A stretch of DNA of 10,352 bases from an uncultured Flavobacteriales bacterium (GTDB lineage: Bacteria > Bacteroidota > Bacteroidia > Flavobacteriales > BACL11), in NCBI GenBank assembly GCA_913052655.1, contig CAJXFN010000045.1:1-10352 (forward strand). Reading direction: 5' to 3'. How positions within the stretch are numbered: the first letter of the stretch is position 1; the number at the start of each line of letters is the position of its first letter. The notes under the pieces were generated by a model. The model was not told where the DNA came from and ran no database searches. It saw only the letters and a program-made list of their open reading frames with translations. A program made the position numbers and the translations under genes. Below are positions 1 to 6,722 of this stretch, one piece after another.

Positions 1-10
1 GGTTTAGCCA

Positions 11-919
11 TTATTTTGTCCAATGAGTTACATCTCTATTAATTATTTTGGATAATTTCTGAACATCCTCCTTAAAATCACTTTTTAGTTTTTGTCGAGT
101 ATTCACATTCATTTCTACGACTTCCTTTGTTGAAATGTTTACCATCTTTTTTCTGAGTGAATATCTAATTTTCTTTGGAATTAAAATTTTTAATAACGAC
201 TTAAACCAATTACTTTTCATAAAAATATATTTCATGTATTTATTCCTCCATCTTTTACCTCCAACATTATGTCGCGTTATAAAATCTATATTTTCATCAT
301 TAGTCAACCCTAAAAAATCAAATGTTTTAATCATTTCTTTTTCGGTATTATCTCTAAAATCGTCATACAATATAATATGAACATTTTTAAATGAATTTTT
401 AAATGCTCTCACCATTTCAGAATACATACCCATATCTTTATACATAACCATTGGAGTCAGATAAGGGTCGATATCTAATCTATCTTCTTCAATTTCCAAA
501 GCTTTTTCAAAAGTATACTGTTCTTTAAATCCTCTAGAAACATGATGAAATGCAGAATATGCTCTGTCTACAGGATTTCTTAGCATGATTATAATTTTAA
601 CATCTTCTCCTAAATATTTCTTTATATTTTTAATAGAATGATTGTAATAATACAAGTATAGTACAGTAGATTCACCGATTGCTTTTTCATCTTTTACAGT
701 ATCAAATAAAGAAATATATTCTTCCCAATTCCACACTCCATAATGCAATCTATGCTCTACCAAATCTTTAATGAAAAATCTAGGTTCCTTCACTTTAATA
801 CCTTTAATATTATAAGATGGCATAAAAACATCTTGATGTTGATTTAAATAATTATGCAAAGATGAGGTTCCACTTTTAGCGGCTCCCACAATTAAGAAGT
901 TAGGAAGTTTTCTTTTCAT
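11..919 (-). CDS. PAPS-dependent sulfotransferase, probably acting on a surface glycan
   Basis: This 302-residue protein should transfer a sulfuryl group from PAPS to an acceptor hydroxyl. The 5'-phosphosulfate loop is at residues 12-21 (GAAKSGTSSL, with Lys15), right after the first beta strand. The 3'-phosphate-binding segment is at 113-124 (LRNPVDRAYSAF, with Arg114 and Ser122). A third PAP-contacting loop, NVGGKRW, is at 218-224. Residues 224-264 form a basic, partly hydrophobic stretch that may lie on the inner membrane face; there is no signal peptide, so it is probably cytoplasmic. Its ATG overlaps the flippase stop codon (ATGA at 916-919), so the two are translationally coupled and the product is probably exported by that flippase. 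The acceptor cannot be read from the sequence: a capsule, exopolysaccharide or O-antigen sugar is inferred from context, and a lipid or small molecule is possible. It is the last complete gene at this edge; the operon may continue beyond position 1. Confidence 0.92.
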   Translation of the reverse strand: MKRKLPNFLIVGAAKSGTSSLHNYLNQHQDVFMPSYNIKGIKVKEPRFFIKDLVEHRLHYGVWNWEEYISLFDTVKDEKAIGESTVLYLYYYNHSIKNIKKYLGEDVKIIIMLRNPVDRAYSAFHHVSRGFKEQYTFEKALEIEEDRLDIDPYLTPMVMYKDMGMYSEMVRAFKNSFKNVHIILYDDFRDNTEKEMIKTFDFLGLTNDENIDFITRHNVGGKRWRNKYMKYIFMKSNWFKSLLKILIPKKIRYSLRKKMVNISTKEVVEMNVNTRQKLKSDFKEDVQKLSKIINRDVTHWTK

Positions 920-2244
920 CTGCTAATAAATGGAATGTAAAATGTATAAAAACCAAACTTTTGTTTAACAACAAGAACCATACTTATGTTCCAAACTATT
1001 AAACTAGACATTGATGCTACAGCCGCTCCATTTATCCCATATAATGGGATAAGAATTAAGTTTAAAACTACATTTAAAATTGCTCCAAGTAAAAGAATTC
1101 TTGCATAAATATTTTGATTTCCCGTCATTTGTAAAATGTTTCCAACAGAACCCGAAAAGGAACTAATTAATCTACCGCAAGATAAGAAGATAAATGCAGT
1201 TACACCAACTTTAAATTCTTCTCCAAATAACCCTAAAAAAAACTCAGGAAATATAAAAAAAATAATTACTAGGGGTAGAGAAGACCAAAAAATCATTTTT
1301 GTTGATTGATGAACAACTTTTTTCAATCCTAACATATCTTTTTTAGCGTACATTTCAGCAAATTTAGGAGAAGCTATACTATTAACAGACATTAGTGTAA
1401 CAGCAGCAAACATTGATAATTTAAATGCAGTATGATATATGCCTACATCCACTGTAGTCGTCATAGATCCTAACATTAGTTTATCTGTCCATGCCATTAT
1501 AAACTGAACAGATTGAGCAAACATTAACGGAATGGATATCTTTAAAATCTGAGAATAATTTAAAATCTCTAGTTCTGCTTTTTCTTTTCCAAAAGATTTT
1601 TTATTTAAATGATATATAAAAGAGAAAAATGATAAAAGCGAAACAACCAATAATGAAACTAAATATGCATAAATTGGAATCTCATCATCATGAATAAACT
1701 GATATATAATTAGAATGGAAACAATTGTAAATAAAGATTGAGACATTCTATAGAAAAATGAAAACTCTGCAATTTTCTTCAATCCTCTTAAACTCTGATA
1801 GTGTAACATAAAAAAGGACATTGGTAACACAAAAAATGCATTTAACTTAATATATTCAACTTTTGCGTTAATTAGGTCTGCAATAGGCTGTGCAAGAATA
1901 TACATAAAAAATGAGGAAATCAGAGAAGAAATTATTAAAATAAATACCACTTTTCTTCTAAATTTTAAAATACTCTTCCATTTGTTCTGAGATGTAAAAG
2001 AGGCTATATACCTTATTGAAGTTGTATCTAAGCCAAGTTTGGACAACAGAGTAAAAAGTCTCAAAACAGTAATTGCTAGAATATATTCTCCTAATCCATC
2101 CGCTCCAAATAGATGTGCAATTATTAAAGTTAAAAGGTAACCAGTAGCTAATCCTCCAAATCTTAAAAAGAAGGAAAATCCACTTCCTCTTAATAGTTCA
2201 GAAAAATCTTTGTCTTTTAGAGCTAATTTTAACTTTTCTTTCAT
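916..2244 (-). CDS. Wzx/MATE-like polysaccharide flippase (polysaccharide biosynthesis membrane protein)
   Basis: This is a 442-residue polytopic inner-membrane protein with about a dozen hydrophobic segments spread along its whole length. It starts with a short charged cytoplasmic leader and a first membrane segment rich in Gly and Phe (about residues 21-46), the usual opening of polysaccharide flippases of the MOP superfamily. Family members move lipid-linked oligosaccharides across the inner membrane. Length and hydrophobic pattern fit the family; I see no residue that fixes the substrate. It begins 4 nt after the cysQ stop and overlaps the sulfotransferase start by 4 nt, so it is in the middle of one transcript. 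The inference is that it exports the sulfated glycan or its lipid-linked precursor. No glycosyltransferase, polymerase or Wza/Wzc-type exporter is visible here, so those must be encoded elsewhere or left of the window. A related exporter of the MOP superfamily with another substrate is the main alternative. Confidence 0.9.
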   Translation of the reverse strand: MKEKLKLALKDKDFSELLRGSGFSFFLRFGGLATGYLLTLIIAHLFGADGLGEYILAITVLRLFTLLSKLGLDTTSIRYIASFTSQNKWKSILKFRRKVVFILIISSLISSFFMYILAQPIADLINAKVEYIKLNAFFVLPMSFFMLHYQSLRGLKKIAEFSFFYRMSQSLFTIVSILIIYQFIHDDEIPIYAYLVSLLVVSLLSFFSFIYHLNKKSFGKEKAELEILNYSQILKISIPLMFAQSVQFIMAWTDKLMLGSMTTTVDVGIYHTAFKLSMFAAVTLMSVNSIASPKFAEMYAKKDMLGLKKVVHQSTKMIFWSSLPLVIIFFIFPEFFLGLFGEEFKVGVTAFIFLSCGRLISSFSGSVGNILQMTGNQNIYARILLLGAILNVVLNLILIPLYGINGAAVASMSSLIVWNISMVLVVKQKFGFYTFYIPFISR

Positions 2245-2248
2245 TAGC

Positions 2249-3043
2249 TTATTTTACCAAGAACCAAGGGTTTAAAAGGTCTTTTTTATTATATTCTACG
2301 GGTTTTTCGGAATTAAATTGCAAAACCTGAAATCCAGCCATTCTACAAATAGCATCTCCAGCTCCAGTATCCCACTCCATTGTTGGAGCGTACCTAGGGT
2401 AAGAGTCTGCTTTTCCTTCAGCAACCATACATAATTTTAAAGATGAACCTACTGACATTACCTCCACAGCTCCGTGCTCTTGTTTTTTCTGATTAATAAA
2501 TTCTTCTGTCTCTTTTGACATATGTGACCTTGATCCCACAATTACATATGAATCTCTTTTTGAAAATATAGGTAATGAAATCGATTCTGACATTAAGTTT
2601 TCTATATTATCTATACAGTCTTTACATGCAGTTTTTTTGTATGAACCAATACCTTCAAGAGAAAAATATAGATCTTCTTTAACAGGGACATAAATAACAC
2701 CCATAATCGGATTACCTTTATAAATTAAGGCAATATTTACCGTGAACTCACCATTCCTCTTTATAAACTCCTTAGTTCCATCTAATGGATCTACTAACCA
2801 AAAATATTCCCATTCTTTTCTTTCTAAATAAGGAATTTTAGCACCCTCTTCACTTAAAATTGGTAAATTGGTTTTTTTAAGGAAACTGTCAATTACCGCA
2901 TTACAATTTTTGTCTGCTAAAGTTAAAGGTGATTTATCAGCTTTATGCTCTACAGCAAACTCTGAATCATACACACTCATTATAGCATGACCCCCTTTAA
3001 TAGAAGCATTTATTGCTATTTTTAATAACTCACTAAAATTCAA
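2249..3043 (-). CDS. cysQ: 3'(2'),5'-bisphosphate nucleotidase CysQ (PAP phosphatase), TTG start
   Basis: CysQ removes the 3'-phosphate of PAP (and can act on PAPS), giving AMP and relieving product inhibition of sulfotransferases. The 264-residue length is normal for this inositol-monophosphatase-fold family. The Mg-binding signatures are present in order: SEE at residues 64-66, DPLDGT at 85-90 and WDTGAGDA at 224-231. The start is a TTG (3041-3043): upstream in frame only four codons separate it from a TAA, with no ATG, and the next in-frame Met is residue 22, inside the first conserved helix. The TTG places the N terminus where family members normally begin. The gene lies 18 nt after the deoC-like gene and 4 nt before the flippase gene. 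Sitting with a sulfotransferase and PAPS synthesis genes, its job here is most likely PAP recycling. Other inositol-phosphatase relatives are less likely given the context. Confidence 0.95.
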   Translation of the reverse strand: MNFSELLKIAINASIKGGHAIMSVYDSEFAVEHKADKSPLTLADKNCNAVIDSFLKKTNLPILSEEGAKIPYLERKEWEYFWLVDPLDGTKEFIKRNGEFTVNIALIYKGNPIMGVIYVPVKEDLYFSLEGIGSYKKTACKDCIDNIENLMSESISLPIFSKRDSYVIVGSRSHMSKETEEFINQKKQEHGAVEVMSVGSSLKLCMVAEGKADSYPRYAPTMEWDTGAGDAICRMAGFQVLQFNSEKPVEYNKKDLLNPWFLVK

Positions 3044-3061
3044 TCTTTTACTTTTTTATTT

Positions 3062-3769
3062 TTATTCCTTTTTAAAAATTTTTAATGCACTTGATGTACC
3101 AACTCTAGTAGCTCCAGCTTCAATCATTTGTCTAAACTCAGAAAAATTTGACACTCCTCCTGATGCCTTTATTGGTAATTTTCCAGAAACAGAATTCATT
3201 AGTTTTACATCATTGATATTTGCTCCAAATCCTCCATAATATCCTGTTGAAGTTTTTACAAAAACTGACTCACAAAAATCTGGGAAATTTTCACTTACAA
3301 TTTTTGAAATACGTTTCGTAATTCCATTAATTTCATCTTTTGAAAGAGCTCCTGTTTCGATAATCCATTTTACTGTTTTTTTATTTTCATATCCGATCCT
3401 GGTTCCTTCAAAAATATCCTTGTCAAATTTTTCGAAACGTTTTTGTTTAAATATATTATAATCTGAAACATAATCAATATCGTCAACTCCTAATTTGATT
3501 ACTTCTTTTGCTTGCTTAATTTTTTCTTGGGTTGATGAATCTCCAAAAGGAAAATCTATTACAGTTCCAACTAAAACATTTGATTTAGATTTTTTTATTA
3601 ACTGATTTGCTAAGCTAATATACGTTGGCCGAATCATAACCAACTTAAAATTATGCTCAATTGCCTCATTAACTAAATTCTCAACTATTATCTTATTTTG
3701 ATCTTCAGATATTAGTGCTTGTTCTGCTGTTTTTAGATAAGTTGAATCTAAATAATCTTCAATTTTCAT
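3062..3769 (-). CDS. deoC: DeoC-family class I aldolase (deoxyribose-phosphate aldolase-like)
   Basis: This 235-residue protein looks like a TIM-barrel class I aldolase of the DeoC/FbaB group. DeoC-like landmarks appear in order: LDSTYLK (7-13), GTVIDFPFG (68-76), DDIDYVSDY (96-104), IIETG (136-140), FVKTSTGY (170-177) and IKASGGV (200-206). By comparison with E. coli DeoC from memory, the catalytic trio corresponds to Asp99, Lys172 (Schiff base) and Lys201, and all are kept. The active-site-region cysteine of the E. coli enzyme falls in a VMIRP segment (44-48) without cysteine. DeoC normally cleaves 2-deoxyribose-5-phosphate to glyceraldehyde-3-phosphate and acetaldehyde in the cytoplasm. 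It is the first gene of the sulfotransferase operon, with its own promoter-like sequence upstream and no nucleoside-catabolism gene nearby, so a role in making a sugar for the glycan is possible but unproven. Enzyme class is fairly certain; the physiological substrate is not. Confidence 0.85.
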   Translation of the reverse strand: MKIEDYLDSTYLKTAEQALISEDQNKIIVENLVNEAIEHNFKLVMIRPTYISLANQLIKKSKSNVLVGTVIDFPFGDSSTQEKIKQAKEVIKLGVDDIDYVSDYNIFKQKRFEKFDKDIFEGTRIGYENKKTVKWIIETGALSKDEINGITKRISKIVSENFPDFCESVFVKTSTGYYGGFGANINDVKLMNSVSGKLPIKASGGVSNFSEFRQMIEAGATRVGTSSALKIFKKE

Positions 3770-3785
3770 GTTCCAAAATTTCTCA

Positions 3786-3819
3786 CAAATCTAATAATTT
3801 TATACCACATTAGTAACAA
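3786..3819 (-). promoter_or_regulatory. Predicted Bacteroidota-type promoter of the deoC-cysQ-flippase-sulfotransferase operon
   Basis: On the minus strand TAGATTTG (3793-3786) matches the Bacteroidota -7 consensus TAnnTTTG exactly. A TTG lies upstream at 3819-3817, with a 23-base spacer, at the long end of the reported range. Transcription would start near 3780, giving a leader of only about a dozen bases before the ATG at 3769. The prediction rests on motif match and position only. Confidence 0.55.
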
Positions 3820-3820
3820 T

Positions 3821-3849
3821 TTACTTTTCAGTTATTTTTATTAAATTTG
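3821..3849 (+). promoter_or_regulatory. Predicted Bacteroidota-type promoter of cysC-cysD-cysN
   Basis: TAAATTTG at 3842-3849 matches the TAnnTTTG -7 consensus exactly and ends 12 bases before the cysC ATG at 3862. The -33 side is weak: only TTA at 3821-3823 (18-base spacer) rather than TTG, so the promoter may need an activator or be modest in strength. The start site would fall near 3853-3856, leaving a very short leader. Its -33 region abuts the -33 region of the opposite promoter (3817-3819). Confidence 0.5.
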
Positions 3850-3861
3850 ACAACTTAAATT

Positions 3862-4470
3862 ATGAAAGAGGAAAAAGAAAATATATTCACGATTTTTGAT
3901 GATATTCTTCAAAGAGAAGATAAAGAATCTTTACTACAACAAAGATCAATAGTGATTTGGATGACGGGACTTTCTGGGTCTGGAAAAACAACTGTTGCTA
4001 AAGGAGTGGAAAGATATCTACATAATATTGGAATATTAAATCAAATTCTTGATGGGGATAATATTCGGGTAGGAATTAGCAATAATCTCACTTTTTCTTA
4101 TAAAGATCGAGAAGAGAATATCAGAAGAATTGCTGAAGTAAGCAAGCTGTTTTTGAACTGTGGTATTGTAACTTTAAATTGTTTTGTAAGTCCAACAATT
4201 GAGATAAGGAACATTGCTAAAGATATAATTGGAGAGGAAAATTTTATTGAGGTCTATATTAATGCATCATTAGAAAGTTGTGAAGAAAGAGACGTAAAAG
4301 GTCTTTATAAGAAGGCAAGAAAAGGAGAGATTAAAGATTTTACTGGAATAAGCGCTCCATTTGAAGCTCCAAAAAATCCTGATATAGAAATAAATACAAA
4401 TAAACTTTCGATTGATGAATCGATACAGAAAGTTTTAGATTATATTTTACCGATAATTAAAAATAAGTAA
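3862..4470 (+). CDS. cysC: Adenylylsulfate (APS) kinase
   Basis: CysC phosphorylates APS with ATP to give PAPS, the sulfuryl donor. The 202-residue length is that of the stand-alone bacterial enzyme. The P-loop is GLSGSGKTT (residues 36-44, Lys42), followed by LDGDNIR (63-69), a DREENIRR segment (82-89) and the hallmark DVKGLYKKAR (144-153) with FTGISAPFEAP (160-170). The serine equivalent to the one phosphorylated in E. coli is Ser110, in VSPTIEIR; the E. coli motif reads ISPHRAER, so the first arginine there is an isoleucine here. About 30 residues precede the core, as is usual. It opens the plus-strand operon and is followed after 4 nt by cysD. It is not fused to CysN, unlike the fused CysNC of many bacteria. 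With a sulfotransferase and CysQ next door and no PAPS reductase seen, it most likely serves sulfation rather than cysteine synthesis. Confidence 0.97.
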   Translation: MKEEKENIFTIFDDILQREDKESLLQQRSIVIWMTGLSGSGKTTVAKGVERYLHNIGILNQILDGDNIRVGISNNLTFSYKDREENIRRIAEVSKLFLNCGIVTLNCFVSPTIEIRNIAKDIIGEENFIEVYINASLESCEERDVKGLYKKARKGEIKDFTGISAPFEAPKNPDIEINTNKLSIDESIQKVLDYILPIIKNK

Positions 4471-4474
4471 AAAA

Positions 4475-5380
4475 ATGAGTTCTTATAATTTAACACACTT
4501 AAAGGAATTAGAATCTGAGGCTATTTTTATATTAAGAGAAGTAGCTTCTCAATTTGAAAAGCCTGTAATGCTTTTCTCTGGAGGTAAAGATTCTATAATT
4601 ATGTTTCATTTAGCAAGAAAAGCATTTTACCCAGGGAAAATTCCTTTTCCATTAATGCATGTGGACACTGGTCACAATTTCCCTGAAACTATTGAATTTA
4701 GGGATAGATTAATGGAGGAAACCGGGGAAAATCTTATTGTAAAATATGTACAAGATTCTATAGACAGAGGAACTGCCGTTGAAGAAACAGGTCTAAATCC
4801 ATCTAGAAATGGACTTCAAACCGTTACCCTCTTAGAGGGATTAGAAGAGGGGAAATATGATTGTGCAATGGGAGGAGCTAGACGTGACGAAGAAAAAGCA
4901 AGGGCCAAAGAAAGATTTTTTTCTCATAGAGATGAGTTTGGGCAATGGGATCCAAAAAACCAAAGACCCGAATTATGGAATCTATTTAATGGTAGGAAGA
5001 GAATAGGGGAACATTTTAGAGTATTCCCTATCTCAAATTGGACTGAAATGGACGTATGGCAATATATATTACATGAAAAAATTGAATTACCTTCCTTATA
5101 TTTTTCTCATAAAAGGGAGGTTGTTAATCGTGATGGTGTATTTCTTGGAAAATGTGATTATATCACTCTAAAGGATGGAGAAAAATGGGAGGAGAAAACA
5201 GTGAGATGTAGAACTATTGGAGATATGACTTGTACAGGTGTTTCTGAATCAGCAGCTAAAACTCTAGAAGATATTATTGAAGAAGTTGCATCTACAAGAA
5301 TAACTGAAAGAGGAGGTAGAGCTGATGATAAAAGATCCGAGGCTGCTATGGAAGACAGGAAAAAAGAAGGGTATTTTTAA
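4475..5380 (+). CDS. cysD: Sulfate adenylyltransferase subunit 2 (CysD, catalytic ATP-pyrophosphatase subunit)
   Basis: CysD is the catalytic half of ATP sulfurylase: it adenylylates sulfate to APS, driven by GTP hydrolysis in CysN. The PP-loop SGGKDS is at residues 35-40, followed by the HVDTGHNFPET segment (62-72) and the GGARRDEEKARAKER segment (about 133-147) that are characteristic of CysD. The C terminus, with ITERGGRADD and the closing KKEGYF, separates it from the related PAPS reductase CysH, which ends in a different cysteine motif. The 301-residue length is normal. The ATG lies 4 nt after the cysC stop in an A-rich leader with no Shine-Dalgarno site, as usual in Bacteroidota. Gene order cysC-cysD-cysN is that of an APS/PAPS synthesis operon. 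Confidence 0.98.
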   Translation: MSSYNLTHLKELESEAIFILREVASQFEKPVMLFSGGKDSIIMFHLARKAFYPGKIPFPLMHVDTGHNFPETIEFRDRLMEETGENLIVKYVQDSIDRGTAVEETGLNPSRNGLQTVTLLEGLEEGKYDCAMGGARRDEEKARAKERFFSHRDEFGQWDPKNQRPELWNLFNGRKRIGEHFRVFPISNWTEMDVWQYILHEKIELPSLYFSHKREVVNRDGVFLGKCDYITLKDGEKWEEKTVRCRTIGDMTCTGVSESAAKTLEDIIEEVASTRITERGGRADDKRSEAAMEDRKKEGYF

Positions 5381-5391
5381 AAATAAAGAAA

Positions 5392-6660
5392 ATGAGCGAA
5401 ACGAAAGGATATTTAGATATGGAGTTATTACGCTTCACAACTGCTGGAAGTGTAGACGATGGAAAAAGTACATTAATTGGCAGATTACTGTATGATAGTA
5501 AAGCCATCTTTGAAGATCAGATGGATATTTTAGAAGAGACAAGTAAACAACGAGGAGAAGAAGGAATAAATCTTGCACTTTTAACTGACGGCTTAAGATC
5601 TGAACGAGAACAAGGAATTACTATTGACGTTGCTTATAGATATTTTGCAACACCAAAAAGAAAATTTATTATTGCTGATACTCCTGGACATATACAGTAC
5701 ACAAGAAATATGGTTACTGGAGCTTCTACTGCAAATCTTGCCATTTTACTTGTAGATGCACGACACGGGGTAATAGAACAAACTAAAAGACATGCTTTTA
5801 TTGCTTCTCTACTGCAAATACCTCACATTGCAGTTTGTATTAATAAAATGGATTTAGTAAATTATAATAAAGAAGATTATGAGAAAATTAAATCAGATTT
5901 TCAAAGATTCTCCTCTAAGTTAGAGATTAAAGATGTTCACTTTATACCAATATCTGCACTTCATGGAGATAATGTTGTAGATAGATCCGAGAATATGGAT
6001 TGGTACGAAGGATCTACATTAATGCATCTATTAGAAAACATTCATATTGGATCGGATCATAATCACGTAGATTGTAGATTTCCTGTACAATTTGTTATCC
6101 GCCCTCAATCAAGAGAATATCCTGATTATAGAGGATACTCTGGTAGAGTTGAAGGAGGAGTATTTAAAGAGGGAGATGAAATTACTGTTTTACCCTCAGG
6201 GTTTACTTCAAAAATCAAATCAATTGACACATTTGATGGCCCTATTAAAGAAGCTTTTTCTCCAATGTCAGTTTGTATTACATTAGAAGATGATATAGAT
6301 ATTAGCAGAGGAGACATGTTAGTAAGAGAAAATAATCAGCCAACTGCGGAACAAGATATTAATGTGATGATATGTTGGATGAATGAAAGAAAAATGATTC
6401 CTAGGGGAAAATATACTATCAGACATACTACTCAAACTGCTAGATGCATTGTTAAAGATGTAAAATACAAAATGGATATTAATACCTTACATAGAAATGA
6501 AGAAGATAAAGAAATTGGACTAAATGATATTGGAAGAATATCGATCAGAACAACTAAACCTCTTTTCTTTGACAGTTATAGAAGAAACAGAAATACTGGT
6601 AGTATCATTCTTATAGATGAGGCAACAAATGAAACAGTTGCTGCAGGTATGATTATATAA
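5392..6660 (+). CDS. cysN: Sulfate adenylyltransferase subunit 1 (CysN, GTPase subunit)
   Basis: CysN is the EF-Tu-like GTPase that couples GTP hydrolysis to APS formation by CysD. The nucleotide-binding boxes are in order: G1 GSVDDGKST (residues 19-27), the switch I segment GITIDVAYRYF (75-85), G3 DTPGH (96-100) and G4 NKMD (151-154). The GITIDVAYRYF segment is typical of CysN and not of EF-Tu. Two beta-barrel domains follow from about residue 230 to the end. At 422 residues it lacks a C-terminal APS kinase domain, which agrees with a separate cysC at the head of the operon. It starts 11 nt after cysD and is the last gene of the plus-strand operon, facing tonB. No frameshift or missing motif is seen. 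Confidence 0.98.
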   Translation: MSETKGYLDMELLRFTTAGSVDDGKSTLIGRLLYDSKAIFEDQMDILEETSKQRGEEGINLALLTDGLRSEREQGITIDVAYRYFATPKRKFIIADTPGHIQYTRNMVTGASTANLAILLVDARHGVIEQTKRHAFIASLLQIPHIAVCINKMDLVNYNKEDYEKIKSDFQRFSSKLEIKDVHFIPISALHGDNVVDRSENMDWYEGSTLMHLLENIHIGSDHNHVDCRFPVQFVIRPQSREYPDYRGYSGRVEGGVFKEGDEITVLPSGFTSKIKSIDTFDGPIKEAFSPMSVCITLEDDIDISRGDMLVRENNQPTAEQDINVMICWMNERKMIPRGKYTIRHTTQTARCIVKDVKYKMDINTLHRNEEDKEIGLNDIGRISIRTTKPLFFDSYRRNRNTGSIILIDEATNETVAAGMII

Positions 6661-6675
6661 AACTAATTAACTCTC

Positions 6676-6706
6676 AAAAAACTACTAGATTTTCAAGTTA
6701 TTTTTT
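6676..6706. terminator. Weak candidate bidirectional terminator between convergent cysN and tonB
   Basis: The 62-bp convergent gap holds an imperfect dyad: an A-run ending in AACT (6676-6683) and AGTT, one unpaired A, then six T (6696-6706), with a loop of about 12 bases. The stem is almost all A:T, so it is weak, but A-runs on one arm and T-runs on the other would suit termination from either side. Position between convergent genes is the main support. The rest of the gap is featureless AT-rich sequence. Confidence 0.3.
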
Positions 6707-6722
6707 AAACTAAATTTTTAGG

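Noticed and set aside
135..380. Open frame of 81 codons on the plus strand inside the sulfotransferase gene
   Set aside because: It is antisense to a clearly conserved protein, is rich in Leu, Ile, Phe and Ser as expected of an AT-rich shadow frame, and shows no recognisable domain.
3813..3834. Possible operator dyad (TAAC...GTTA) between the divergent promoters
   Set aside because: Only four base pairs match with a 13-base spacer in very AT-rich DNA, which is expected by chance.
4475..5380. PAPS reductase (CysH) as an alternative identity for the PP-loop protein
   Set aside because: The GGARRDEEKARAKER segment, the KKEGYF ending and the adjacent cysN identify CysD; CysH has a different C-terminal cysteine motif.
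6092..6317. Two overlapping short frames on opposite strands within cysN (plus 6092-6286, minus 6126-6317)
   Set aside because: Both lie inside the conserved beta-barrel part of CysN in other frames and have no family signature.
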